Below, in pieces: positions 33,374 through 43,751 of a stretch of DNA of 54,912 nt (the stretch's first letter is position 1; every line of letters starts with the position of its first letter). The DNA comes from CAWVWD01 sp045106825 (GTDB lineage: Bacteria > Bacteroidota > Bacteroidia > Chitinophagales > Saprospiraceae), in the NCBI GenBank assembly GCA_045106825.1, contig JBGCFH010000305.1, positions 1 to 54,912 of the forward strand. The letters run 5' to 3'. The position numbers and the translations under genes were made by a program. The notes beneath the pieces are model-generated. The model was not told the origin of the DNA. It did not search any database and was given only the letters and a program-made list of their open reading frames with translations.

Positions 33374-34171
33374 TTATTCTTGTTGTTGTAATTTTTTTAA
33401 GGTTTTCAGAATAGACTTAAAATTTTTTTGAACACTATTATAAGTGTGCTTTTCTGAAATGTCGGTTACTTGAGTAATAATATTAGTGAGTTGAGTTTCA
33501 TTGAGATAGTTAATAACATCAACCATCCAGGTTGTGATTTCTGTAGAAAATTCTTCTATGTCTTTTTGATTATATTGTTTGTAATCATTATTGATAATGT
33601 TAAAATAATCTTCCATTGTCGTTTCAACTCCTGCAATCAATTTATCATGCATTAAGTCTAAGTCACTGTTTCTCATATTCCGACCAGACATCATCGTTTG
33701 TAATTCATTAATAATCTCAATGGAATATTCCGTAGATTTTGCGGAAACGGCTAATAAAGAAAGGACTTCAGCACCGAATCGTTGTTCTTTTTCATTCGGT
33801 TCATAATAAAGGTTTAAAAATTGATTTAGACCATTGAGAATTTCATCATGTTCTCGGAGTCGTTCTTGTAACGATTCAGATTTGTCAGTAATAATCTCGA
33901 AATTTTCTATGTTGGTCATTCGTTCAAACAAGATTTTTGAATAGTCGCTATTTTTACGTGGCAAACTCCACTTATCAATGTTATAAAACTTTTTTATAGC
34001 CTTGACAGCTCTTTTATATTCTGAACCATTCCAGATTTTTTCGGGCTTAGGCATTCCTAATTCTTGATACTGTTCAGGATAAAGTGAGTTGTCAGGATAA
34101 GGTAAAACAGTATTTTCTGTAATTGATGTTGTTATCGTTAAACTAAAAAATAATAAGAATATCGTTTTCAT
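33374..34171 (-). CDS. Secreted helical protein of unknown function
   Basis: A 265-residue protein with a signal peptide (MKTIFLLFFSLTITTSI). The mature part is almost wholly helical and rich in Glu, Asn, Lys and Leu (KSESLQERLREHDEILNGLNQFL, EEFSTEITTWMVDVINYLNETQ) with a coiled-coil-like end (FKSILKTLKKLQQQE). No catalytic motif or known family is visible. It stands 86 bp upstream of the asparaginase on the same strand. Confidence 0.68.
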   Translation of the reverse strand: MKTIFLLFFSLTITTSITENTVLPYPDNSLYPEQYQELGMPKPEKIWNGSEYKRAVKAIKKFYNIDKWSLPRKNSDYSKILFERMTNIENFEIITDKSESLQERLREHDEILNGLNQFLNLYYEPNEKEQRFGAEVLSLLAVSAKSTEYSIEIINELQTMMSGRNMRNSDLDLMHDKLIAGVETTMEDYFNIINNDYKQYNQKDIEEFSTEITTWMVDVINYLNETQLTNIITQVTDISEKHTYNSVQKNFKSILKTLKKLQQQE

Positions 34172-34261
34172 TTTCTTAGAATGTTATTTAAAAAATTCTA
34201 TTTTTGACCACTTCACTCTTTGAATTTATACCACAAATAATGAAGCGGTCGAAAATCGGAA

Positions 34262-34972
34262 TTACATCCAAAGATGTTTAAACAACTGCCAGATTTGATC
34301 TTTCTTAGGTGGTTTTGCAGTTATTTTTACAGTCACTTTTTTTACAGGATGTTCAAATTCTAAACTTCTACTATGTAAATTAATAGAAGCATCTCGATTT
34401 TTATTATTTGCACCATACTTGATATCACCTCGAATCGGACAATTGATTCGAGATAATTGTACTCGAATCTGATGTGGACGACCAGTGATTGGTTTTACCT
34501 CAATCAAATGATGGCTTTTTAAACTTGACAGCAATTCATAATCCAATTCAGATTTTTTTGCCGATTTATTTCGATTTTGACTTTGATATGCTTTTGTGAC
34601 ATTTCGAGTTTTATCCTTAAAAAGATAATGTGTCAAATGTCCAGACAACGGTTCGGGTCGTTCATCGGTAACTGCCCAATATACTTTTTTAACTTCTCTT
34701 TTTTGAAATAATTCATTAAGTCGTGTTAAGCCTTTTGTTGTTCTTGCAAAAATCACAACACCACTTACAGGTCGATCAATTCGATGTACAACACCCAGAA
34801 AAACATCACCTGGTTTTTTGTATTTTTTCTTAATATATTCTTTCACCATTTCACTCAAAGGCAAATCACCAGTTTGGTCACCTTGTACCAAATAACCAGC
34901 AGGTTTATTGACCGCTATGTAGTGATTATCTTCGTATATTATGTTTAAGCTTTCCTTTTTATATTTTTTCAT
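34262..34972 (-). CDS. RluA family pseudouridine synthase
   Basis: Converts uridine to pseudouridine in rRNA or tRNA. It has 236 residues. Catalytic D66 lies in GVVHRIDRPVSGVVIFART (motif II, HRLDxxTSG type with PVSG instead of TSG). The N-terminal NIIYEDNHYIAVNKPAG and the C-terminal KPITGRPHQIRVQLS are the other family motifs. No S4 RNA-binding domain is present, so it resembles the short RluA/RluC-like forms. It is separated from upstream ffh by a terminator. Confidence 0.92.
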   Translation of the reverse strand: MKKYKKESLNIIYEDNHYIAVNKPAGYLVQGDQTGDLPLSEMVKEYIKKKYKKPGDVFLGVVHRIDRPVSGVVIFARTTKGLTRLNELFQKREVKKVYWAVTDERPEPLSGHLTHYLFKDKTRNVTKAYQSQNRNKSAKKSELDYELLSSLKSHHLIEVKPITGRPHQIRVQLSRINCPIRGDIKYGANNKNRDASINLHSRSLEFEHPVKKVTVKITAKPPKKDQIWQLFKHLWM

Positions 34973-34987
34973 AGTTGTACTTACTAA

Positions 34988-35017
34988 AAAAGGAGATGTT
35001 CTAAAACATCTCCTTTT
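34988..35017. terminator. Hairpin between ffh and the RluA-type gene
   Basis: A 13-bp perfect stem (AAAAGGAGATGTT / AACATCTCCTTTT) with a CTAA loop has A- and T-runs on the outside. It lies just upstream of the RluA-type start, so it probably ends ffh transcription. The A+T-rich stretch 35038-35088 beside it is built of ATTAAT-type units. Confidence 0.78.
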
Positions 35018-35088
35018 ACTAAAAGATATTGAACATCAATTATTAATAAATAAGATTAATAATTAATATTTAATACTTAATATTTATT

Positions 35089-36474
35089 TTAACGTCTTTT
35101 ATTACGTTTATTACGTTTGTTGTTTTTTCGTGAAGGACGACGACGCAATCCACTTCTTTGAGGAGCACCTCCGCCACCAAACATTCCGCTTTGCGACATA
35201 GAGAACATCATTTTTTTCATTTGTTCAAACTGACGAATGAACTGATTCACTTCCAATAATGAACGACCAGCACCATTTGCAATACGACGTTTGCGGCTAC
35301 CATTCAATAAGTCTGGATTTGCACGTTCATCAGGTGTCATTGATTGAATCATTGCCTCAATATGCTTGAACGAATCATTGTCAATATCAATATCTTTCAA
35401 GGCTTTACCAATACCTGGCATCATTCCTAAAAGATTTTTGATATTACCCATTTTTTTGATTTGATTCAATTGAGATAAGAAATCATCGAAGTCAAACTTG
35501 TTTTTCTTGATTTTCTTTTCTAATCGTTTCGCCTCTTTTTCATCAATTGCATCTTGAGCTTTCTCTACCAACGATACAATATCTCCCATTCCCAAAATTC
35601 TCGTAGCCATACGATCAGGATGAAAAATATCTAATGTATCTAACTTTTCTCCTTGAGATATAAATTTGATTGGTTTTCCAACCGTATATTTGATAGACAA
35701 TGCAGCACCGCCACGAGTATCTCCATCCAACTTTGTCAATACAACACCATCAAAATCCAGTCTATCATTGAAGGCTTTTGCTGTATTTACAGCATCTTGA
35801 CCAGTCATTGCATCGACGACGAAAAGCGTTTCTGTTGGATTGATGGCATCACGAATATTTTTGATTTCAACCATCATCTCTTCATCAACTGCCAAACGAC
35901 CAGCTGTATCGACAATGACTAAATCAAATGTATTTTGTTGAGCATATTTAATGGCGTTTTGTGCAATCTCAACTGGGTTTTTATTACCAACTTCTTTATA
36001 AACTTCAACCTTAATTTGTTCACCTAAAGTAGAAAGTTGCTCAATGGCAGCAGGACGATAAACATCACAAGCCGTCATCAATACTCGTTTTCTCTTTTTA
36101 GTTTTAAGAAATCTTGCCAATTTACCCGAAAAAGTCGTCTTACCCGAACCTTGTAAACCTGCTACTAAAACGATTCCTGGTTTACCATCAACATTAGCCT
36201 CAACGGCTTCTGAACCCATCAATTCGACTAACTCATCGTGAACGATTTTGACCATTTGTTCACCAGGTTTCACCGCATTCAAAACACCAGCACCAAGTGC
36301 TTTCTCTTTGATTTTGTTGGTGAAATCTTTTGCAATCTTATAGTTTACATCGGCATCAACTAATGCACGACGAATTTGTTTTACAGAAGATGCAATATTC
36401 AATTCTGTAATCTTATGCTCTCCTTTCAGTACCTGAAACGCACCTTCTAATCTATCTGTTAAATTATCAAACAT
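35089..36474 (-). CDS. ffh: Signal recognition particle protein Ffh (SRP54)
   Basis: The GTPase that binds signal peptides and the SRP RNA (at 7561-7647) and delivers ribosomes to FtsY. It has 461 residues: the N domain with ALVDADVN (38-45), G1 GLQGSGKTT (106-114), DTAGRL, TKLDGDTRGGAALS and the closing loop. The M domain, rich in Met and Gly (MGNIKNLLGMMPGIGKAL, then FEQMKKMMFSMSQSG), starts at about 330. The tail ends in a highly basic stretch (KNNKRNKRNKRR) that could contact RNA or ribosome. Confidence 0.97.
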   Translation of the reverse strand: MFDNLTDRLEGAFQVLKGEHKITELNIASSVKQIRRALVDADVNYKIAKDFTNKIKEKALGAGVLNAVKPGEQMVKIVHDELVELMGSEAVEANVDGKPGIVLVAGLQGSGKTTFSGKLARFLKTKKRKRVLMTACDVYRPAAIEQLSTLGEQIKVEVYKEVGNKNPVEIAQNAIKYAQQNTFDLVIVDTAGRLAVDEEMMVEIKNIRDAINPTETLFVVDAMTGQDAVNTAKAFNDRLDFDGVVLTKLDGDTRGGAALSIKYTVGKPIKFISQGEKLDTLDIFHPDRMATRILGMGDIVSLVEKAQDAIDEKEAKRLEKKIKKNKFDFDDFLSQLNQIKKMGNIKNLLGMMPGIGKALKDIDIDNDSFKHIEAMIQSMTPDERANPDLLNGSRKRRIANGAGRSLLEVNQFIRQFEQMKKMMFSMSQSGMFGGGGAPQRSGLRRRPSRKNNKRNKRNKRR

Positions 36475-36604
36475 CGAGTAACTATCTTTTTATTATTTCT
36501 AAAGTCATTGATATGACTTAGTTTTCGTAGAAAAAACGATTATTGTTGCAATTAGTTTTAGTGAAATTTAGAATTTCTAAAAAAACATTCATTTAAAATA
36601 ATTG

Positions 36605-36612
36605 CAAATATA
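36605..36612 (-). promoter_or_regulatory. Candidate -7 element of ffh
   Basis: The minus strand reads TATATTTG, an exact TAnnTTTG match also used by the SRP RNA promoter. It predicts a leader of about 125 nt. A -33 TTTG at the right spacing is not clear. Nothing else is seen in 36475-36694. Confidence 0.45.
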
Positions 36613-36694
36613 AGGATTTCAAAATGAATTTGGAAGTTAAGTTTTATTTTATGCACGGAAGACGTTTTCAAAATGTTTTCCAAGTGTTTAGAAA

Positions 36695-37363
36695 TCACTC
36701 TTTTATATTCGTAAACATCCAGTTGCCTTCCACATCTATATAATGACCTTTAGGGAAAACAGTCAAAAATTGTTCTCTGAAAAATATCGTACTACTTTTT
36801 TTATCTTTTTTGGTTTGTGCCAAACGATTATATAATACGATTCCATTTTTTGTTAATAATAATTTTACAGATTCTAAAAAACTTTGCTGTTGAAAATCAT
36901 CAGGAATGACATCATCTAAGAATATATCGACACAAATCAAATCAAAACGTTCCTGACATATTTCGACGAAAGTCAACGCATTGGTAGAAATAATATCAAT
37001 CGGTGATTTTAATTCATTGGTCACATATTTATCGGCTAAATAAATAACGTATTCATCTATTTCAACACCGACATATTTATAGTTTTTCTTAAAATTATTT
37101 TCTAACATCAACGGAATACTTCCTAAGCCAAAACCCAAAATTAAGACATTATTGATTTTATATTTATCTAAATCAATGCTTTCAAACGCTCGATAATAAT
37201 TGGAATACAAATCGCCAAATGAATAAATCGCATTTTGTGTAGAAAGTTGATAACGACCTTGACTATATGAAACGTGCAAACTGCCATTAATATCACTGGC
37301 GATACTTTCCATATGAAATTCATAAATATAACTCAATATTTTTTTCCAAAAAGGTTGTCGCAT
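36695..37363 (-). CDS. Spermidine synthase-like methyltransferase-fold protein
   Basis: A 222-residue Rossmann-fold protein of the SpeE superfamily. The nucleotide loop is NVLILGFGLGSIPLML, followed by KYVGVEIDEYVIYLADKY and the strand FDLICVDIFLDDVIPD; these match the aminopropyl- or methyl-transferase core. The N-terminal beta-domain of true spermidine synthases is short here, and the substrate Asp and Tyr residues cannot be confirmed, so polyamine synthesis should not be assumed. It is divergent from the PUL regulator, with candidate promoters in the spacer. Confidence 0.75.
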   Translation of the reverse strand: MRQPFWKKILSYIYEFHMESIASDINGSLHVSYSQGRYQLSTQNAIYSFGDLYSNYYRAFESIDLDKYKINNVLILGFGLGSIPLMLENNFKKNYKYVGVEIDEYVIYLADKYVTNELKSPIDIISTNALTFVEICQERFDLICVDIFLDDVIPDDFQQQSFLESVKLLLTKNGIVLYNRLAQTKKDKKSSTIFFREQFLTVFPKGHYIDVEGNWMFTNIKE

Positions 37364-37414
37364 TTTAGTAGTTGGTAATTAGTTGATTATTATTCAGCTA
37401 TAATATGACTTCTA

Positions 37415-37451
37415 CAAAGGTAAAAATACCATAAAACTTTATTTACTTTTG
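37415..37451. promoter_or_regulatory. Divergent pair of -7 elements
   Basis: TACCTTTG on the minus strand (37415-37422) serves the SpeE-like gene, and TACTTTTG on the plus strand (37444-37451) serves the PUL regulator, 54 nt before its ATG. Both match TAnnTTTG. The -33 boxes are not clear, as may be expected for weak or regulated promoters. Confidence 0.45.
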
Positions 37452-37504
37452 TAGCAAATTAAAAATATTGATTAGAAATTTTAAAATTTGAATTATAATC
37501 TTTT

Positions 37505-40500
37505 ATGCGATATGTAAAGGCGTTATTGTGTGTATTTGGATGGACGATTTTGCAGGTAAATGCACAGGTTGATAATGTGAATTTTGATAAGCTAACTTCT
37601 AATTTAGGTTTGTCAAATAACACCGTTTATTCTATTCTTGAAGATGAACTGGGTTTTGTTTGGATTGGAACAAAAAGTGGCTTGAATCGCTACGATGGTT
37701 ATAATTTTAAAACCTTTCCGATTCCTACTATTAATAATGAAAACTCAACAAATCCAACCGTTTTTTCACTTTTAATAGATGACAATAACTTGATTTGGAT
37801 TGGTTTGAAAGATGCTGGTTTAATTGTTTATGATAAAGAAAATAACACTTTTCAACGCTTCCCTTTTGATAATAATTCAACGGTAGATTGGACGACAATC
37901 ACAGTAAAATCCATTTATAAAGATAGTCGAAATTGGCTTTGGATTGGTACTTTTGGTGGTGGAACGATTGTTTTAGATGACAATCGACAAGTGATTTTTC
38001 ATTTTTGTACGTATTGTAATGCGGAAAAAAATGAGCGATTGAGCAACGATTTTGTCTTTGATTTCGAGGAAGATGAATTGAGTAATATTTATATCGCAAC
38101 GGCTGGAAAAGGCTTGAATGTTTTTAAATTTAAGACAAAAAGTATCGAAACAATTCATGCAACGGATAAGGAAGATTTGAATAGTTACAGTAAAACGCTT
38201 TGCTTAGATGATTCAAAAACGCTCTGGATTGGAACGGAAGGAAACGGCTTGTATGCTTTTGATTTGGAAGAACGAGAATGGAATATTTATCGAACAAATT
38301 CAACTCAAAATAGTATTAGTAGCAATATTATTACCAATATTCAATTAGATGAAAATGGTCAACTTTGGCTCGCAACGGATGGCGGCGGATTGAATCAATT
38401 TAATCAAGAAACTAAGCAATTTCAACGGTTTCAATATACTGCGACGCAACCAAATTCTTTGAATACAGATGCATTATACAATTTACATTTTGATAAATCT
38501 GACAATCTTTGGATAGGAACATTTAATGGAGGCGTGAATATTTTGAAGGCGATTCAAGCACCTTTTTATACAAATCGACAATATGATTTAGAAAAAAAAC
38601 AAGATTTGCGTTCTGTTTTGACGGTTCAAGAAGATGAAAATGGTCGAGTTTGGTTAGGAACTGATGGTGGCGGAATTTTTTATTTTGATATAAATAAAGA
38701 CAATTTAGTTTTAAAAAATGCTACCGAATTATTACGTCAAGGTTCGTTTAATGATGTGATTACTTGCATTGAAACAAATGGAAATAAAGGGTTTTGGTAT
38801 GGTTCGTTTGCGAATGGTCTGAATTATTTTGATTATAAAACGAAAACAATTCAACGTTTTGTCCATGATGATAATAATTCTAAAAGTCTGATACATAATA
38901 ATGTGTGGGATTTGGAAATGGATAAAACTGGTGGTTTGTGGATTGGCACTTTAGGTGGCGGAATCGACTATTTGCCGAAAGGCGAAACGACATTCCAGCA
39001 TTTCGGAAATTTTAATAATCAATTGACTGATATACAAATTATTGATATTTTATTAGATGAAAATAATCAATATTTATGGATTGCAACAGAAAGCAAAGGC
39101 TTGAATCGATTAAATATTAAAACAAAAAAAGTTCAACAATTTCAAGCGAATACAAACGCTAAAAACACGATACGAAGTAATAATATACAAGCACTTTTTG
39201 AAGATAAAAAGAATATTTGGGTAATTACAGAGGTTGGTTTGGATAAAATCAGTCTGAAAAACGATTCAATAACGCCACTAAATTTTAATTATAAATTTTC
39301 TGTTGGAACGATAAACAGCATTGAAGAAGATGAGCAAGGTTTTTTGTGGTTATCGACTTCTACTGGCATTCATCGTCTAAATCCTAAAGACCATACGATT
39401 ATTGAATTTGGCATTGAAAAAGCATTAGAAAACAATATTTTTAATCCAAAAGCTGCGTTGGAATTGAGTGATGGACGAATCGTTTTTGGTGGTGTGAATG
39501 GTTTTTCTGTGGTCGAACCGAAACTGTTGTCACTAAACGAAAATATTGCGATTCCTGTATTTACGGATTTTAAATTGTTAAACGAATCGGTCAAAATTGG
39601 TAAACATGATGGACGAATGATTCTAAATAAAAACCTAAACGCCAAAAATGCCGAAATACGTTTGTCTTACAAGGATAGAAGTATCACTTTTGAGTTTAGT
39701 ACGACAGAGTTTACAAATCCAAATCGCAATAAATTTGCGTATAAATTAATCGGTTTTGACAAAAAATGGAACTATGTTGATGCAAATCAACGAAGTATTT
39801 TTTACTCAAGTTTGAATGGTGGAAAGTATCAATTACAAATCAAATCCGCAAATAGTAGCGGAATTTGGAATGACGAAATTCGTACCATTGATATTATCGT
39901 AAAACCACCTTTTTGGGAAACAACTTGGTTTATTTTGATGTCTATTATTGTCATAATTAGTAGTATTCTGTGGATTTACCGTTTCTTATTGAATCGTCAA
40001 AAGGAAGTTTATGAACGTCAAGTTTTGGAACAAGAACAGGAATTATTAAAAAAGGAACAAGAGATTTTACAACTTCAAAATAAGAATCTTGCGGAAGAAG
40101 TCACGAACAAAAAAGCGGAATTAAACGCTTCAATTCTACAAGTTGCTCATAAAAATGAATTTTTAACGGTCTTAAAAAAGCGGATTAGAAAAATCAAATC
40201 TGATGCTGACGAAAGTGCTGCAAAACCATTGCGTTCGGTCGTTAATATTATCAATACAGAATTGCGTCAAGAAGATTATTGGGATAAATTCCAACTTATT
40301 TTTAATCAAACTTTTCAGGATTTTATTAAAAAATTAGCAACGAAACATCCAAATCTGACACAAAATGATCATCGCTTATCTTGTTTTATTAAAATGAAAT
40401 TGAATAATCGAGAAATTGCATTGATTCTAAATATTACTTTAAGTGCAGTCGAACAAGCTAAATATCGTTTGAAAAAGAAAATTGATTTGGAGAAATCCAA

Positions 40501-40540
40501 AAGTCTGAATGAATACATCCAAAAGTTTGAAGAAATATAA
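37505..40540 (+). CDS. Membrane-spanning propeller/Y_Y_Y sensor with C-terminal HTH (PUL regulator)
   Basis: A 1011-residue protein. After a signal sequence come two seven-bladed propellers of Reg_prop repeats (recurring LWIGTxGGG and FVWIGTKSGLNRYDGYNF). A Y_Y_Y domain (FAYKLIGFDKKWNYVDANQR, then GGKYQLQIKSANSSGIW) lies near 740-800. One membrane helix follows (WFILMSIIVIISSILWIYRFLL, about 806-827), then a coiled coil and a LuxR/GerE-like HTH near 960-1000 (NNREIALILNITLSAVEQAKYRL). There is no HisKA, HATPase or receiver domain, so it should sense oligosaccharide in the periplasm and act on DNA directly, unlike the usual hybrid two-component systems. It precedes the susC gene. Confidence 0.9.
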   Translation: MRYVKALLCVFGWTILQVNAQVDNVNFDKLTSNLGLSNNTVYSILEDELGFVWIGTKSGLNRYDGYNFKTFPIPTINNENSTNPTVFSLLIDDNNLIWIGLKDAGLIVYDKENNTFQRFPFDNNSTVDWTTITVKSIYKDSRNWLWIGTFGGGTIVLDDNRQVIFHFCTYCNAEKNERLSNDFVFDFEEDELSNIYIATAGKGLNVFKFKTKSIETIHATDKEDLNSYSKTLCLDDSKTLWIGTEGNGLYAFDLEEREWNIYRTNSTQNSISSNIITNIQLDENGQLWLATDGGGLNQFNQETKQFQRFQYTATQPNSLNTDALYNLHFDKSDNLWIGTFNGGVNILKAIQAPFYTNRQYDLEKKQDLRSVLTVQEDENGRVWLGTDGGGIFYFDINKDNLVLKNATELLRQGSFNDVITCIETNGNKGFWYGSFANGLNYFDYKTKTIQRFVHDDNNSKSLIHNNVWDLEMDKTGGLWIGTLGGGIDYLPKGETTFQHFGNFNNQLTDIQIIDILLDENNQYLWIATESKGLNRLNIKTKKVQQFQANTNAKNTIRSNNIQALFEDKKNIWVITEVGLDKISLKNDSITPLNFNYKFSVGTINSIEEDEQGFLWLSTSTGIHRLNPKDHTIIEFGIEKALENNIFNPKAALELSDGRIVFGGVNGFSVVEPKLLSLNENIAIPVFTDFKLLNESVKIGKHDGRMILNKNLNAKNAEIRLSYKDRSITFEFSTTEFTNPNRNKFAYKLIGFDKKWNYVDANQRSIFYSSLNGGKYQLQIKSANSSGIWNDEIRTIDIIVKPPFWETTWFILMSIIVIISSILWIYRFLLNRQKEVYERQVLEQEQELLKKEQEILQLQNKNLAEEVTNKKAELNASILQVAHKNEFLTVLKKRIRKIKSDADESAAKPLRSVVNIINTELRQEDYWDKFQLIFNQTFQDFIKKLATKHPNLTQNDHRLSCFIKMKLNNREIALILNITLSAVEQAKYRLKKKIDLEKSKSLNEYIQKFEEI

Positions 40541-40789
40541 ATATTTTTATTTTTTATATTTTATTTCAAATTCAATCCAAAATACCTACAAAACCCATCA
40601 AATTTACCCCTTGTAGGCCGTTTGTCGAGTGCCTTTTTTTGACAAATGTAGATTTCAATCATAATTTTACGACATAATCTTGCAATGCATCTATTAATTA
40701 TTTATTGCAATAATGATTCAATACAGAATTTATTTTTATGAAAATTAAAAATGATATATAAAAATTCTGTTTGTAAATTAAATCAAATT

Positions 40790-43744
40790 ATGAAGAAGAT
40801 TCTACTAAGCTTTACTTATTTATTGCTTTTGTCAAGTACCGTTTTTGGACAAGAAACCTTAATTAAAGGACTTATTCAAGACGAAAAAACGAAAGAACCA
40901 TTAATTGGAGTAACTGTAATCGTTGTTGATACGGATAAAGGTGTCGTGACAGATTACGACGGGAAATTTATGATAAAAGCAAATCTGGATGACCAACTTA
41001 GCGTAAGTTATATCGGTTACAAAACACAAATAATTGAGATTAAGAATCAATCAGAATTGACGATTTTATTGAGTTCAGAAGTGTCAGAATTAGATGAAAT
41101 TGTTGTGGTTGGTTATGGAACGAGAGCGAGGCGAGATATTACGAGTTCGGTAGCTTCGGTTTCGACAGAAGATATTGAGAAAAAACCTTTTGCACGATTA
41201 GAAAATGCGTTGCAAGGAAAAGCTGCTGGTGTGCAAGTGACACAATATTCAGGAAAACCTGGTAATGCGATTTCTGTTCGAGTTCGAGGTGCGACATCGC
41301 TTTCGGCAGGAAATGAACCATTATATGTACTTGATGGCGTTCCGATTTTGAATACTGAAGGTATTAATCCGGCGGATATTGCATCAATTGAAATTATGAA
41401 AGATGCGTCTGCATCTGCGATTTATGGAGCAAGAGCAGCGAACGGCGTTGTTTTGATTACAACGAAAAGGGGAGAAGCTGGTCAATCTCGAATTAGTGTG
41501 AGTTCAAATATTGGAATCAGTCAAGTGACACGAACGTTACCACTTTTGAATGGCGAACAATATGTTGACTTAATCAATGAATCGTATATAAATGCTGGAC
41601 AATCTCCTGTTTTAGATGCGGCGAATTTTACAGAAAATACGGATTGGCAAGACGAAATCTTTAGAAATGCGATTACGAATGATTTGCAATTGTCATTTAG
41701 TGGCGGAAGCGAAAATACGAATTATTTTATTTCTGCTAATCGAAATGCACAAGAAGGAATCGTCTTAGGTTCTGACTTTCAGCGATTAAATTTTCGTTCT
41801 AATTTTGATACAAAATTGCGTGATGGCGTTAAAGTCGGGACAAGTATTACTGTTTCTAAAATAGATTTTAATAATGTTCCAGACAATAGTCGAGTGAATC
41901 AAGGTGGCGTTATTTTGGGTGCGTTGTCTTCTCCGCCGATTATCGGAATTTATAATGAAGATGGAACATTTACGACAAATCCATTGCAAGCTTGGGAAAA
42001 TCCTGTCGCAAATATTGAAGCTCCGATTGATGTCGCTTCTACTACACGTTTGGTCGGAAATGTTTATACAGAAATAGATGTAATTGAAAATTTGAAGTTC
42101 AAATCTTCTTTTGGAACAGAAACGTATTACAATAAAAATGACTACTTTTTAGATCCTTTTTCAACACAATTCGGAAGAAGTTTGGAAGGAATTGCAACGA
42201 CGAGTACGAATCGAGAATTGGTTTGGTTGTGGGAAAATACATTGAATTATAATTTAAAAAGAGGAAATCATGACTTCGATTTCTTAGGTGGAATTACCGC
42301 TCAGGAATCTGGTTACGAAGGCACTTTTGCTCGTGCAGAAGGTTTCCCAAATGCTGCAATTACAACATTGAACGCAGGAAGTCGAAAAATAGAAGCCAAT
42401 TCTTTTGCATCACAATGGGCGATTTTCTCTTATTTAGGTCGAGCATCGTACAAGTTTAGTGACAAATATTTAGCGGATTTAAGTTTTCGTGCCGATGGTT
42501 CTTCCCGATTTGGAGCTGGAAATCGCTTTGCTTATTTCCCTTCATTATCTTTAGGTTGGAGATTGTCAGAAGAGGATTTTCTTAAAAATAACGAAACGAT
42601 TGATGATTTAAAATTGAGGGCAAGTGCTGGGACAACAGGAAATCAAAACATAGGCGATTTTACGTCAATCGGTTTGTATAGTACAGGTTCAAACTATGTT
42701 TTTAATGATGTGATTTTACCAGGAACTCGTCCTGCTACGATTAGTAACGAAGATTTGAGATGGGAAACAACCGCACAAATTAACGCAGGTTTTGATGTTG
42801 CTTTATTTGATTTTAGAGTGAATTTGACTGGTGATTTTTATTATAAAAGAACACAAGATTTATTAATCAATGTAGATTTACCTCGCTCAACAGGCTTCGG
42901 AAGCGGTATTCAAAACTTAGGAGAAGTTGAGAATATGGGTTGGGAATTGACTGTTCGTTCTTACAATATTAGAAAAGATAAATTTACTTGGAGTACACAA
43001 TTTAATATTTCTGCAAATCGCAACAAAGTGTTAGATATTGGTGGCGAAGACCAAGTGATTTTTGCTGGTGGAATCCCTGAAAGAGGTTTTTCGGTCATTG
43101 TTCAAGAAGGTTTACCGTTAGGTACTTTTTACGGTTACAAAAGTTTAGGTGTCAATCCTGATAATGGAGATATTGTTTTTGAAGATATAAACGATGATGG
43201 AATTATTAATGAAGATGATAGAACAATTATCGGTGATGCAAATCCTGATTTTATCATCGGATTGAGTAATACCTTTACTTACGGCGGATTTACGTTAGAT
43301 ATTTTATTACAATCAAGTATCGGAAACGATGTATTTAATGCGACTCGAATCGAAACGGAAGGAATGTTTTCTGTGAAAAATGGAAGTGCTGCGACGCTTG
43401 ATCGTTGGCAAAATGCTGGTGATGTTACGAGAGTTCCGAGAGCTGTTTTTGGTGATCCTAATGAGAATAGTAGAATCAGTGACCGATTCATTGAAAATGG
43501 TTCATTTTTAAGAATTAGAAATATTACACTTTCGTATAATCTTCCTCAATCTATTGTTGAAAAAGTAAAAATTCAAGGTTTATCGTTATTTGCGAGTGGA
43601 CAAAACTTATGGATTTTATCCGATTATTCAGGTTATGATCCTGAAGTTAATCGTGATGGTGGAAGTGCAATTTCACAAGGTATTGATTTTGGAACATATC
43701 CACAAGCTCGAATTATGACTGGTGGAATTAAGTTAGATTTTTAG
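40790..43744 (+). CDS. SusC/RagA family TonB-linked outer-membrane receptor
   Basis: A 984-residue glycan importer from the ATG at 40790, which places a signal peptide first (MKKILLSFTYLLLLSSTVFG). A CarboxypepD_reg domain follows (LIKGLIQDEKTKEPLIGVTVIV), then the TonB-box region ELDEIVVVGYGTRARRDI. The plug has LQGKAAGVQVTQYSGKPG and VRVRGATSLSAGNEPLYVLDGVPI, with IMKDASASAIYGARAANGVVLI closing it. The 22-strand barrel fills the rest and ends at GGIKLDF. It works with the SusD protein directly downstream. Confidence 0.96.
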   Translation: MKKILLSFTYLLLLSSTVFGQETLIKGLIQDEKTKEPLIGVTVIVVDTDKGVVTDYDGKFMIKANLDDQLSVSYIGYKTQIIEIKNQSELTILLSSEVSELDEIVVVGYGTRARRDITSSVASVSTEDIEKKPFARLENALQGKAAGVQVTQYSGKPGNAISVRVRGATSLSAGNEPLYVLDGVPILNTEGINPADIASIEIMKDASASAIYGARAANGVVLITTKRGEAGQSRISVSSNIGISQVTRTLPLLNGEQYVDLINESYINAGQSPVLDAANFTENTDWQDEIFRNAITNDLQLSFSGGSENTNYFISANRNAQEGIVLGSDFQRLNFRSNFDTKLRDGVKVGTSITVSKIDFNNVPDNSRVNQGGVILGALSSPPIIGIYNEDGTFTTNPLQAWENPVANIEAPIDVASTTRLVGNVYTEIDVIENLKFKSSFGTETYYNKNDYFLDPFSTQFGRSLEGIATTSTNRELVWLWENTLNYNLKRGNHDFDFLGGITAQESGYEGTFARAEGFPNAAITTLNAGSRKIEANSFASQWAIFSYLGRASYKFSDKYLADLSFRADGSSRFGAGNRFAYFPSLSLGWRLSEEDFLKNNETIDDLKLRASAGTTGNQNIGDFTSIGLYSTGSNYVFNDVILPGTRPATISNEDLRWETTAQINAGFDVALFDFRVNLTGDFYYKRTQDLLINVDLPRSTGFGSGIQNLGEVENMGWELTVRSYNIRKDKFTWSTQFNISANRNKVLDIGGEDQVIFAGGIPERGFSVIVQEGLPLGTFYGYKSLGVNPDNGDIVFEDINDDGIINEDDRTIIGDANPDFIIGLSNTFTYGGFTLDILLQSSIGNDVFNATRIETEGMFSVKNGSAATLDRWQNAGDVTRVPRAVFGDPNENSRISDRFIENGSFLRIRNITLSYNLPQSIVEKVKIQGLSLFASGQNLWILSDYSGYDPEVNRDGGSAISQGIDFGTYPQARIMTGGIKLDF

Positions 43745-43751
43745 AAAAATT

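Noticed and set aside
36695..37363. True spermidine synthase
   Set aside because: Only the Rossmann core fits; the N-terminal domain is short and polyamine-site residues are not evident.
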